A stretch of DNA of 21,823 nucleotides, from assembly GCA_963748985.1 (NCBI GenBank), contig CAVVKQ010000017.1:1-21823 (forward strand). The letters are read 5' to 3'. Numbering within the stretch: the first letter of the stretch is position 1; each line of letters opens with the position of its first letter. The stretch comes from RPQJ01 sp963748985 (GTDB lineage Bacteria; Pseudomonadota; Gammaproteobacteria; Steroidobacterales; Steroidobacteraceae). The position numbers and the translations under genes are program-made. Positions 15,097 through 21,823 of the stretch are shown here, piece by piece. Under the pieces are notes generated by a model. That model searched no databases. It was not told the origin of the DNA and saw nothing but the letters and a program-made list of their open reading frames with translations.

Positions 15097-15187
15097 GCAA
15101 CTTCGCCGGACCGGGTGGTATGTTCGCGACGAGCCTGGGGGGCCCGCCCGGCGGGGCCTATCCGACCTTTCAGCACGGGGACATCAC

Positions 15188-17782
15188 ATGAAGCATGGCA
15201 AGACTCGGTTGTTCGCCCTGGCCGCCGCGCACGGCGCATCGCTGCTTGCGGTGCCGCCAGTGCTGCAGGCCGCAGAGACCAGCCAACTCGAGGAAATCGT
15301 GGTGACCGCGCGACAGCGCGAAGAGCGCATCGAAGACGTGCCCGTCTCGATCACCGCCTTCACGGCCTCGGAAATCAGGAGCGCCGGCATCCAGCGCCCG
15401 CAGGACTTCATCGCGCTGACGACGGGCGTTTCGCAGGTGCAGACCGCGGAAGCCGGCGACATGCAGGTCAACATCCGCGGCATCAACACTGGCCGCGACG
15501 CGGAAACGAACTTCGCGCTCGTCATCGACGGCGTGCTGCAGACCAACCCGCAGGCGCTGAACCAGGAGCTGTCAGGCGTCACCCAGATCGAGGTCCTGAA
15601 AGGCCCGCAGGGCGCGCTCTACGGCCGCAACGCCGTCGCCGGCGCGCTGATCCTGACCACGCGCAAGCCGGGCGAGGAGTTTGCAGCCGACCTCAAAGCA
15701 GGATACGGCTCCGAAAACAGCTACCTGGGCAGCATCTACCTGGGTGGACCGCTTACGGACGGCGTCAAAGGCTCGATTTCAGCGTACACGCGCAAGACCG
15801 ACGGCCAGTGGAGCAACCTGAAGAACAACTGCGACGATTGCGTCGATCGCTTCGAGGAAAACGGCATCTCCGGCCGGCTGCTGTTCGAAGCACTTGGCGG
15901 CGACATCGACGTCAAGGCCAAGTATTCCGAGCTCGACTCGGGCGCCATCAACTTCAACGCGTCGATTGCGCTCGCCGACGTGGCGCCGTTCGTCGGCCCG
16001 GCGTTCTACGAGGATGCGAACAAGCACAACTTCCGTTACATCAACAACGTCGACCCGCAGAACGAGCAGGAGAACATCAACCTCTCGATCAAGGGCGACT
16101 GGGACGTCGGCATCGGCACGCTGACGAGCTACCTGGCCTACAACGACCAGACCAACTTCTTCCTGACGGACGGCACCAGCGACGCGTTCCTGCTGTACGC
16201 GCTCGACGCCACCTGCCAGGCGTCGAACGACGCGAACCTGACCGACCCGGGTTACGAAGCCCCGTTCTTCGGCATCCCGTCCAGCATCTGGTTCACGCCG
16301 GCAGGCGGCGGCGCGGCCGGCTTCCTGCCGCCCTACGGTCCATCCACCTGCGGCGGCTACCAGTACCAGCAGCGCGACCAGGAAGACTTGAGCCTTGAAG
16401 TCCGCCTCACCTCCCCCGGCGATCAGCCGCTGCGCTGGGTGGCGGGTGCCTATTTTGCCGACATCGATCGTCACGTGGTCGTGTCGCAGGGCTCGGACCT
16501 CGCGCAGGGCTTCCAGGCCCGTCCGTTCGTACCGACCAGCGGTCCGAACCCGACCGACCTGCTGTACGACGACGACTACAGCAGCAAGGTCTACGCCGTG
16601 TTCGGCCAGATCGCCTACGACGTGATGGACAACCTCGAGCTGGCCCTCGCCCTGCGCTATGACAGCGAGGACCGCGAAGTCAGCAACAACGTGCCGGTCT
16701 GCACGGGCACGGACCTCACGTCCTGCCGCGCGCAGACGCCGGGCTTCAGCTTCTTCAGCAACCCGTACATCAACCCGGCCTACACGGTGAATCCGGCCTA
16801 CGCGACGTCCGGCATCCCGAACCGCAGTGAGACTTTCGACCAGTTGCAGCCGAAAATCTCGGCGAACTGGAAGCTCACTGACGACTTCGCGTTGTTCGCG
16901 TCCTACGGCTACGGTTTCCGCAGCGGCGGCTTCAACTCGTCGGGCAGCGCAGCCACCGTCGACACGTTCTACGGGCTGGCAGGCACCACACCGCTCTGTC
17001 TCGGTGACAACACCACGGGCCCGAACGGTCCCGTGTACGCGCCGGCCTGCGACGCGACGTCCCAGCTCAACCTCACGGACGTGAACGACACCTTCAAGCA
17101 GGAAGTCTCGAAGGCCGCGGAACTCGGCTTCAAGTCCTACTTCCTGGATCGCTCGGTCAGCGTGAATGCGGCGTTGTTCTATACGGAAGTCGAGGACATG
17201 CAGTTCTTCAACTTCTTCGCCGGCCCGTTCGGCCTGCTGCGTGCCGTGACCAACATCGACGAGGTCACGATCATGGGCGCCGAGATCGACGCCCGCTGGC
17301 AGATCAACGAGATGTTCACGGTGTTCGCGGGCTACGGCATCACCGACGGCGAGATCGACAAGTACAGCGGACGCCCATACACCAAGGGCAACGAGGTGCC
17401 GTACGCGCCGGAGTACACGGGCAACATCGGCGCCGAAGCCACGTTCACGCTCACCGATTCGCTGGCGCTGATCGCACGCGTCGATGGCTCCTTCGTCGGC
17501 GAGACCTGGTTCCACCCGGTACAGGAAGAGCGCCTGCCGAACCTGTTCGGTTACTTCGGCTTCGGCCAGGGCGAGTTCTCCAAGCAGGTGCGCGACCCGT
17601 ACGCGGTCGTCAATGCCCGCCTCACCCTGCAGGGTGAAAGCTGGGGCGTGACGGCCTGGGGCCGCAACGTCGGCGACGAGGACTACCTCGCCGAGATCAT
17701 TCCGGCACCGGAGTTCGGCGGCTCGTTCGTTCACGACGCGCCCGGCGACTCGTACGGTGTCGAGCTGAACTACCGCTTCTGA
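15188..17782 (+). CDS. TonB-dependent outer-membrane receptor
   Basis: An 864-residue receptor that imports a ligand across the outer membrane using TonB/ExbBD energy. Residues 1-28 form a signal peptide ending LLAVPPVLQA. The TonB box EEIVVTA follows (about 35-41). The plug domain (about 45-155) has VPVSITAF, VNIRGI, VIDGVL and IEVLKGPQGALYGRNAVAGA. A 22-stranded barrel fills the rest and ends with the aromatic C terminus ELNYRF. Paired cysteines in predicted loops (NNCDDC, CTGTDLTSC, CLGDN...ACDAT) suggest disulphides in extracellular loops. The frame is open far upstream, but the ATG at 15188 has GGGGA 6 nt before it and the signal peptide begins there. Sequences of this EEIVVTA/REERIEDVPVS type are numerous in sphingomonads and Steroidobacter-like bacteria; the ligand cannot be predicted. 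Confidence 0.95.
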   Translation: MKHGKTRLFALAAAHGASLLAVPPVLQAAETSQLEEIVVTARQREERIEDVPVSITAFTASEIRSAGIQRPQDFIALTTGVSQVQTAEAGDMQVNIRGINTGRDAETNFALVIDGVLQTNPQALNQELSGVTQIEVLKGPQGALYGRNAVAGALILTTRKPGEEFAADLKAGYGSENSYLGSIYLGGPLTDGVKGSISAYTRKTDGQWSNLKNNCDDCVDRFEENGISGRLLFEALGGDIDVKAKYSELDSGAINFNASIALADVAPFVGPAFYEDANKHNFRYINNVDPQNEQENINLSIKGDWDVGIGTLTSYLAYNDQTNFFLTDGTSDAFLLYALDATCQASNDANLTDPGYEAPFFGIPSSIWFTPAGGGAAGFLPPYGPSTCGGYQYQQRDQEDLSLEVRLTSPGDQPLRWVAGAYFADIDRHVVVSQGSDLAQGFQARPFVPTSGPNPTDLLYDDDYSSKVYAVFGQIAYDVMDNLELALALRYDSEDREVSNNVPVCTGTDLTSCRAQTPGFSFFSNPYINPAYTVNPAYATSGIPNRSETFDQLQPKISANWKLTDDFALFASYGYGFRSGGFNSSGSAATVDTFYGLAGTTPLCLGDNTTGPNGPVYAPACDATSQLNLTDVNDTFKQEVSKAAELGFKSYFLDRSVSVNAALFYTEVEDMQFFNFFAGPFGLLRAVTNIDEVTIMGAEIDARWQINEMFTVFAGYGITDGEIDKYSGRPYTKGNEVPYAPEYTGNIGAEATFTLTDSLALIARVDGSFVGETWFHPVQEERLPNLFGYFGFGQGEFSKQVRDPYAVVNARLTLQGESWGVTAWGRNVGDEDYLAEIIPAPEFGGSFVHDAPGDSYGVELNYRF

Positions 17783-17805
17783 ACTTTGACCCCTCTCCCT
17801 CCCCT

Positions 17806-17831
17806 CCCTCTCCCACGACCGTGGGAGGGGG
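17806..17831. terminator. GC-rich hairpin after the TonB receptor
   Basis: CCCTCTCCCAC (17806-17816) pairs with GTGGGAGGGGG (17821-17831) through 11 bp, one of them a T-G wobble, around the loop GACC. It lies 23 nt after the receptor stop. No clean T-tract follows, so it could be an atypical terminator or a REP-like element related to the 11457-11477 hairpin. Confidence 0.5.
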
Positions 17832-17859
17832 TTGGGGCCCGGGACCGCGGTGCTAGACT
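17832..17859 (+). promoter_or_regulatory. Possible promoter of the GNAT gene
   Basis: TTGGGG (17832-17837), a 16-nt spacer and TAGACT with an upstream TGC (TGCTAGACT, 17851-17859). The -10 box ends 9 nt before the TTG start at 17869 and no Shine-Dalgarno sequence intervenes, which predicts a nearly leaderless mRNA. Confidence 0.4.
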
Positions 17860-17868
17860 CGGCGCCGC

Positions 17869-18363
17869 TTGCACACTCCAACAGTATTCCTGCTTCGACC
17901 GATCACCGCCGCCGACGACGCGGCGATGGCGCAGGTCATTCGCACCGTGATGCCCGAGTTCGGCGCATCCGGACCGGGTTTCGCAATCAACGACCCTGAA
18001 GTCGATCACTTGAGCGTCGCTTACTCGGCCCCGCGCGCCGCGTTTTTCGTCGTCGTGCGCGACGGCAGTGTCGTCGGTGGTGGCGGCATCGCGCCACTCG
18101 CGGGCGGCGATCCCGACGTGTGCGAGCTGCGCAAGATGTATTTCCTGGGCGAGGTGCGCGGGCACGGCCAGGGCCGACGGATGCTGCAGCGTTGCATCGA
18201 TACCGCACGCCAGTTCGGCTATCGCCGCTGCTACCTGGAGACACTCACCGGCATGGATGCCGCGCAGCACCTCTATATCGACGCGGGCTTCAAGGCGCTA
18301 TGCGGTCCGCTCGGCGCGACGGGCCATTTCGCCTGCGACCGCTACTTCGCGCTCGACCTCTGA
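17869..18363 (+). CDS. GNAT-family N-acetyltransferase
   Basis: A 164-residue Gcn5-related acetyltransferase. The N-terminal strand/helix FLLRPITAADDAAMAQVIR is followed by VVVRDGSVVGGGGIAPL, then the acetyl-CoA pyrophosphate loop VRGHGQGRRMLQRCID (R/Q-x-x-G-x-G/A motif) and a C-terminal AAQHLYIDAGFKAL, a typical motif B/C ending. The acceptor substrate is unknown. The start is TTG at 17869, chosen because homology begins within four residues and no ATG or GTG is available; there is no Shine-Dalgarno sequence. The CoA-transferase gene starts 11 nt after its stop, so they are probably co-transcribed. Confidence 0.9.
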   Translation: MHTPTVFLLRPITAADDAAMAQVIRTVMPEFGASGPGFAINDPEVDHLSVAYSAPRAAFFVVVRDGSVVGGGGIAPLAGGDPDVCELRKMYFLGEVRGHGQGRRMLQRCIDTARQFGYRRCYLETLTGMDAAQHLYIDAGFKALCGPLGATGHFACDRYFALDL

Positions 18364-18374
18364 TCACCCCTCCG

Positions 18375-19571
18375 ATGCCGCCAACGCTGCCCCTCACCGG
18401 CCTTCGCATCCTGACGTTCGAGAACTTCGGCGCGGGTCCGTTCGGCTCGATGTACCTCGCCGACCTCGGCGCCGAGGTCATCAAGATCGAGAACCGCGAC
18501 CAGGGTGGCGATGCCACGAGGGCCATGGGTCCGTATTTCCTCGGCGAGCACGACAGCCAGTTCTTCCAGGCGTTCAACCTCAACAAGAAGAGCGTGACCC
18601 TGAACCTGAAGCACGCAGCCGGTCGCGCGGCGTTCCACCGACTCGTGCAAACGGCGGACGTCGTGCTGAACAACCTGCGCGGCGACCAGCCCGGAAAACT
18701 CGGCCTCGATTACGCGACATTGGGCCCGATTCATCCGCGCGTGCTCTGCGCGCACCTGTCGGCCTACGGGCGTGACAACGAGCGCAAGGGCTGGCCCGGT
18801 TACGACTACCTGATGCAGGCTGAGGCCGGCTACCTGCACCTGAGCGGCGAGCCGGGTTCGCCGCCCGCGCGCATGGGACTCTCGATCGTCGACTACATGA
18901 CCGGCATCACGACGGCGGTCGCGATCCTGTCGTCGCTGTTCGGTGTGCTGAAAGGCGGCCGCGGTCACGACATCGACGTCTCGCTGTTCGACGTCGCGCT
19001 GCACCAGCTCACCTATCCGGGGGCGTGGTACCTGAACTCCGGCTACCGCACCGAGCGCCTGCCACGCAGCGCACATCCCTCGACCGTGCCGGTGCAACTG
19101 CAGCGCACGAGCGACGGCTGGATCTTCATCATGTGCATGACGCAGAAGTTCTGGATCGAACTCGTCCGGGCGCTGGAGCGGCCGGATCTCCTCACTCACA
19201 CGGACTATGCGACGGTCGAAGCCAGGCGCGCGAATCGCGATGGGTTGACGGCCGTGCTCGACGCGACGTTCTCGACGGCGACGACGGCGGACTGGCTCAA
19301 CAAGCTGCAGGGCGTGCTTCCCGCTGCTCCGGTCTACGACCTGCCGCAGGCGCTCGACAATCCCTACCTGCGGACCATCGGGATGGTGAAGGACCTGCCG
19401 CACCCGGCGCAGGAGGGTTATCGCGTGCTCGCGAATCCCATCAAGCTCGACGGCGAGCGGTTGCCAAGCCAGCGTGCACCACAACTGGGTGAGCACACCG
19501 ACGCTGTGTTGCGCGAGATCGGTTTCGACGCAGCGGCGATCGCGAAACTGCGTGCCAGTGGCGCCGCGTGA
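18375..19571 (+). CDS. Family III (CaiB/BaiF-type) CoA-transferase
   Basis: A 398-residue cytoplasmic enzyme that moves CoA between carboxylic acids. It opens with LTGLRILTFENFGAGPFGSM and LADLGAEVIKIE, the classic family III start, followed by FNLNKKSVTLNLKHAAGR, ADVVLNNLRG and HLSAYGRDN. The expected catalytic aspartate is D173 in SIVDYMTG, matching the Asp that forms the acyl-enzyme anhydride in formyl-CoA transferase. The C-terminal part contains LPAAPVYDLPQALDNPYLRT, typical of the small domain. The ATG at 18375 is chosen because the family begins right after it; the frame is open upstream through the GNAT gene. No Shine-Dalgarno sequence is visible. The acid substrate is not predictable from the neighbours. 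Confidence 0.93.
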   Translation: MPPTLPLTGLRILTFENFGAGPFGSMYLADLGAEVIKIENRDQGGDATRAMGPYFLGEHDSQFFQAFNLNKKSVTLNLKHAAGRAAFHRLVQTADVVLNNLRGDQPGKLGLDYATLGPIHPRVLCAHLSAYGRDNERKGWPGYDYLMQAEAGYLHLSGEPGSPPARMGLSIVDYMTGITTAVAILSSLFGVLKGGRGHDIDVSLFDVALHQLTYPGAWYLNSGYRTERLPRSAHPSTVPVQLQRTSDGWIFIMCMTQKFWIELVRALERPDLLTHTDYATVEARRANRDGLTAVLDATFSTATTADWLNKLQGVLPAAPVYDLPQALDNPYLRTIGMVKDLPHPAQEGYRVLANPIKLDGERLPSQRAPQLGEHTDAVLREIGFDAAAIAKLRASGAA

Positions 19572-19590
19572 ACGCCGCATGGAGAATCGA

Positions 19591-20286
19591 ATGCTGAAGT
19601 CGTTCCTGATCACTGGCGCTTCATTGCTCACCCTGGTGGGGTGGCCCGGACGCCAGGTCGCGGCGGCGGACTTGCGCCCCGACGACGCCAGACCTGTCCC
19701 GCCCGCAGCCATTGCGATCGTTCCCGCAGGGGCCTATGCGCTCGACCTGGCACATGCGAGCCTGATCTTTCGCGTGAATCACCTCGGCTTTTCGAATTAC
19801 ACGGCGCGCTTCAAGCGCTTCGACGCAAGCCTGCAGTTTGATCCGATGAACCTGGCTGCGTCGAAAGTGGTTGCGAGCGTGGAGGTGGATTCACTGGAGA
19901 CGGACTTTCCGGATCCCGCCAAACTGGACTTCAACGCGACATTGAAAGGCGAGGGTTGGCTGGACGCCGCCAGGTTTCCCAGGATGGATTTTGAATCCCG
20001 GCAAGTCGACGTGACGGGCGTGAACCAGGTGCGCATCCACGGCGATCTCACGTTGCACGGCGTGACACGGCCGGTTGTGCTCGCAGCCACGTTCAATGGC
20101 GGCTACGCCGGCCATCCAATGGACCCCAATGCGCGTATCGGGTTCTCGGCGCAGGGCACGCTGAAACGCTCGGAGTTCGGAATTGCGTATGGAATTCCAG
20201 CGCCGGGAACGACCATGGGCGTCAGTGACGAGGTGGCTGTCGTCATCGAAGCGGAATTCACGGGTCCGCCTCTGGTTACCAGGTGA
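19591..20286 (+). CDS. YceI-family periplasmic lipocalin-like protein
   Basis: A 231-residue exported protein. A signal peptide (MLKSFLITGASLLTLVGW, cleavage near QVAAA-DL) is followed by the YceI beta-barrel: YALDLAHASLIFRVNHLGFS, SNYTARFKRFDASLQFD, TLKGEGWLDAARFPRMDF, IHGDLTLHGVTRPVVL, GFSAQGTLKRSEFGI. Structurally characterised relatives bind polyisoprenoids in the barrel. Two in-frame ATGs exist, at 19579 and 19591; I prefer 19591 because GGAG lies 6 nt before it and the signal peptide then has a normal short n-region. It follows the CoA-transferase by 19 nt and is likely part of the same transcript, though no functional link is evident. Confidence 0.93.
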   Translation: MLKSFLITGASLLTLVGWPGRQVAAADLRPDDARPVPPAAIAIVPAGAYALDLAHASLIFRVNHLGFSNYTARFKRFDASLQFDPMNLAASKVVASVEVDSLETDFPDPAKLDFNATLKGEGWLDAARFPRMDFESRQVDVTGVNQVRIHGDLTLHGVTRPVVLAATFNGGYAGHPMDPNARIGFSAQGTLKRSEFGIAYGIPAPGTTMGVSDEVAVVIEAEFTGPPLVTR

Positions 20287-20327
20287 GCAGCTGGAGATGG
20301 CCGTACGGGGTCCGGCGATCCCCGTGC

Positions 20328-20333
20328 TAACGT
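20328..20333 (+). promoter_or_regulatory. Possible -10 box (TAACGT) of the S41 peptidase gene
   Basis: GTGCTAACGT ends 6 nt before the ATG at 20340, and no Shine-Dalgarno sequence is present. The same GTGCTA context appears before the GNAT gene (17850-17855). The match to TATAAT is poor (3 of 6), so this is suggestive only. Confidence 0.25.
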
Positions 20334-20339
20334 CGGTGC

Positions 20340-21721
20340 ATGTGGACACGTCGCCATTTCATTGCTGCGCTGACGACGGGCTCCCTGGCCCCGGTCGCGT
20401 CGGGCAGCGGCGGTCCATTGGCCGCGATGCCCCCAAAGCCAGGGACCCGGCGCGACGAACTCGCGGCGTTCAAGGTATTCGCGGAAACAACCCATCCGCG
20501 CGGCCCTGCAGCCGCGACCGATCCCGACTGGCGCATGCGCTGGCAGCAGCTTGCGGCTGAGGCGGACCGGTTGAGCGATGGCGCTTATTTTCATCGCCTG
20601 CGCCGCGCCTTGGGTTGGTTTCGCGATGGCCACACGACTGTCCTGCCTTTTGAATTTGTCGGCGGCGTACCGGCACAGCTGGCGAGCGGACCGTTCAGAC
20701 TCACCCTGCCGCTGCGGCTGCGCGTATTCCACGATGGCGCCTGGGTCGTTGCGGCCGGCGACGATGCATCGACTTTGCTGGGCCGCAGAGTGACTGCGAT
20801 CGGCCGTATGTCCGTTGCTGAACTGATCCGCGCCCTCGCCAGCGAATGGCCAGGCAACGATGCGTGGGCCCAGCGCTGGTCGGCGGGAGCACTCATGTCG
20901 CCCGCCTTTTTGCAGGCGTTGGGCGCAATCGACACTCCTGAACAGCCGGTTCCATTCGCTGCCGCAGTAGCCGACCGGGTGCCGCAGTCGACAGTCGTGC
21001 GGCCAGTGACGACGATAGCCTGCCGCTGTCGACGCTCGAGCGCCACCGGACCCCGCGTGAGGACTGGGCCGAAGCTGCGGGTGGTGGCAACTACGTCCGC
21101 ATGCTGGACGACGGCGTCTGTTACCTCAGTCTTGACGACATGGACGACCTCGAGGGCAAGACCTTCGAGGCGCTGACACGCGAGGTCTTCGCACAGCTCG
21201 AGCGCACCGGCACGCACCGTCTCATCGTCGACCTGCGTCGCAACGGCGGCGGCAACAATTACTTCGGCGAAGCGCTGCGCAAGGGCATCGGACACTCGAA
21301 GCTGAATCGCCCGGGTGGACTGTACGTGCTCATCGGCCCACAGACCTTTTCAGCAGCGCAGAATCTCGCCAATCGGCTGGAGCGAGAGACCTTTGCGCTG
21401 TTCATCGGCGAGCCCACCGGCGGGTCGCCGAATCACTACGGCGATGCCAAGGTCACGGCGGGTGCCGTGTCAGGTCTTACGGCCATGGTCTCGACACTGC
21501 CCTGGTTCGATTCATATCCCCAGGACCAGCGGCCATGGATCTTCCCTGACCTGTTCGTCCCCGACACTTTTGCCGGCTGGCATGCGGGACACGACCCGGC
21601 GCTCGCGGCAGCCATCGAACATCGGACCAGCGCCGCGCCCGACGAACTTTCACGCGAGCGCATTTTCTACTTCCGACGCGCAAGCCAGCAGCAGGACTGG
21701 CGCCCGTTCTGGCGTGCTTGA
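20340..21721 (+). pseudogene. S41-family peptidase, Tat signal, split by a frameshift
   Basis: Two overlapping frames together form one S41 (C-terminal processing/tricorn-type) protease. The first frame (20340-21176) starts with a twin-arginine signal TRRHFIAALTTGSLAP and has the N-terminal helical region ending in FRDGHTTVLPFEF, typical of S41 proteins. It stays convincing to about VPQSTVV near 20998, then becomes Arg/Thr-rich nonsense. The second frame, open from at least 20958 to 21721, continues AASDDDSLPLSTLERH, then NYVRMLDDGVCYLSL, the S41 core VDLRRNGGGN, the nucleophile region IGPQTFSAAQN (Ser) and IGEPTGGSPNHYGD. Loss of one base near 20998 explains the split. As written, the first frame lacks the catalytic core, so the gene is inactive unless the shift is a sequencing error. 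The ATG at 20340 lacks a Shine-Dalgarno sequence. Confidence 0.85.
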
Positions 21722-21823
21722 TCGTCACGACGCGCGCCATTTGGCGCACGCATCCGAGCAACATCTCGCGCGCCCTGCGTAACCATCCGCTCACCACGGT
21801 TCAAGGTGTCACCGGCGTTAGAA

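Noticed and set aside
14600..15187. N-terminal extension of the TonB receptor frame by 196 codons
   Set aside because: The extension overlaps ppc antisense. The signal peptide and Shine-Dalgarno sequence place the start at 15188.
15779..17881. 700-codon minus-strand open frame opposite the TonB receptor
   Set aside because: It is a composition artefact of high-GC codon usage; the sense strand encodes a full receptor with plug, barrel and terminal aromatic residue.
18120..18374. N-terminal extension of the CoA-transferase frame through the GNAT gene
   Set aside because: The frame is open but the extension is Arg-rich, overlaps a clear GNAT domain in another frame, and the family start is at 18375.
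18342..19712. 456-codon minus-strand open frame opposite the CoA-transferase
   Set aside because: It is a shadow of the CaiB-type gene with no domain of its own.
21734..21747. GCGCCA-TT-TGGCGC palindrome after the S41 gene as a terminator
   Set aside because: The stem is short with a 2-nt loop and no T-tract follows; the rest of 21722-21823 shows nothing I can support.
1..21823. CRISPR arrays, tRNA/rRNA genes, insertion sequences, attachment sites
   Set aside because: I saw no regularly spaced repeats, no tRNA cloverleaf, no transposase or integrase, and no flanking direct repeats around the RHS locus.

Overview
The window is GC-rich (about 65% in the lines I sampled by hand) and densely packed. 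The gene set points to a Gammaproteobacterium of the Xanthomonadales/Nevskiales/Steroidobacterales type: a YbiT-type ABC-F ATPase, a YaiI/DUF188 protein, a YoaB-like RidA protein, a CurA-like reductase, a phosphoenolpyruvate carboxylase (PEPC) and a TonB-dependent receptor with an EEIVVTA box. That placement is an inference from family resemblance; the window has no rRNA or other phylogenetic marker.

Layout. (1) 1-2867, minus strand: an apparent three-gene operon (class A acid phosphatase lipoprotein, then a VOC + SnoaL two-domain protein, then a RidA/YoaB protein, with gaps of about 15 nt), followed by a DUF188 gene that reads without a stop codon into ybiT, which runs off the left edge. (2) 3015-9427, plus strand: a 2041-residue Sec-exported SpvB/FG-GAP/RHS protein with a swapped-in C-terminal toxin tip, overlapping by 4 nt (ATGA) with a 96-residue immunity gene. 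(3) 9499-11434, plus: a CurA-like NADP-dependent oxidoreductase and a NUDT19-like Nudix hydrolase in one operon. (4) 11501-14916, minus: a Lys/Ala-rich histone-H1-like protein with a 13-residue tandem repeat, and PEPC (ppc). (5) 15188-21721, plus: a TonB-dependent receptor, then a GNAT acetyltransferase, a family III CoA-transferase, a YceI-family periplasmic protein, and a Tat-exported S41 peptidase broken by a frameshift. There is no gene-free stretch above 300 bases; the largest gap is the 271-base ppc/TonB-receptor divergent region.

Most interesting. The RHS-immunity pair is a complete polymorphic toxin module. GC content drops from about 65% to about 56% in the last 100 codons of the toxin and to about 51% in the immunity gene, so the recombination boundary lies about 180 codons downstream of the conserved RHS core. 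The gene after it (curA-like) has its Shine-Dalgarno sequence locked inside a nearly perfect 15-bp hairpin. A symmetric operator-like dyad flanks the -35 box of the acid phosphatase promoter. Several start codons that lack a Shine-Dalgarno sequence lie 6-10 nt behind a TANACT-like -10 box, suggesting leaderless mRNAs. The DUF188-YbiT continuous frame and the S41 frameshift are either real gene-structure changes or single-base assembly errors, and both can be tested.
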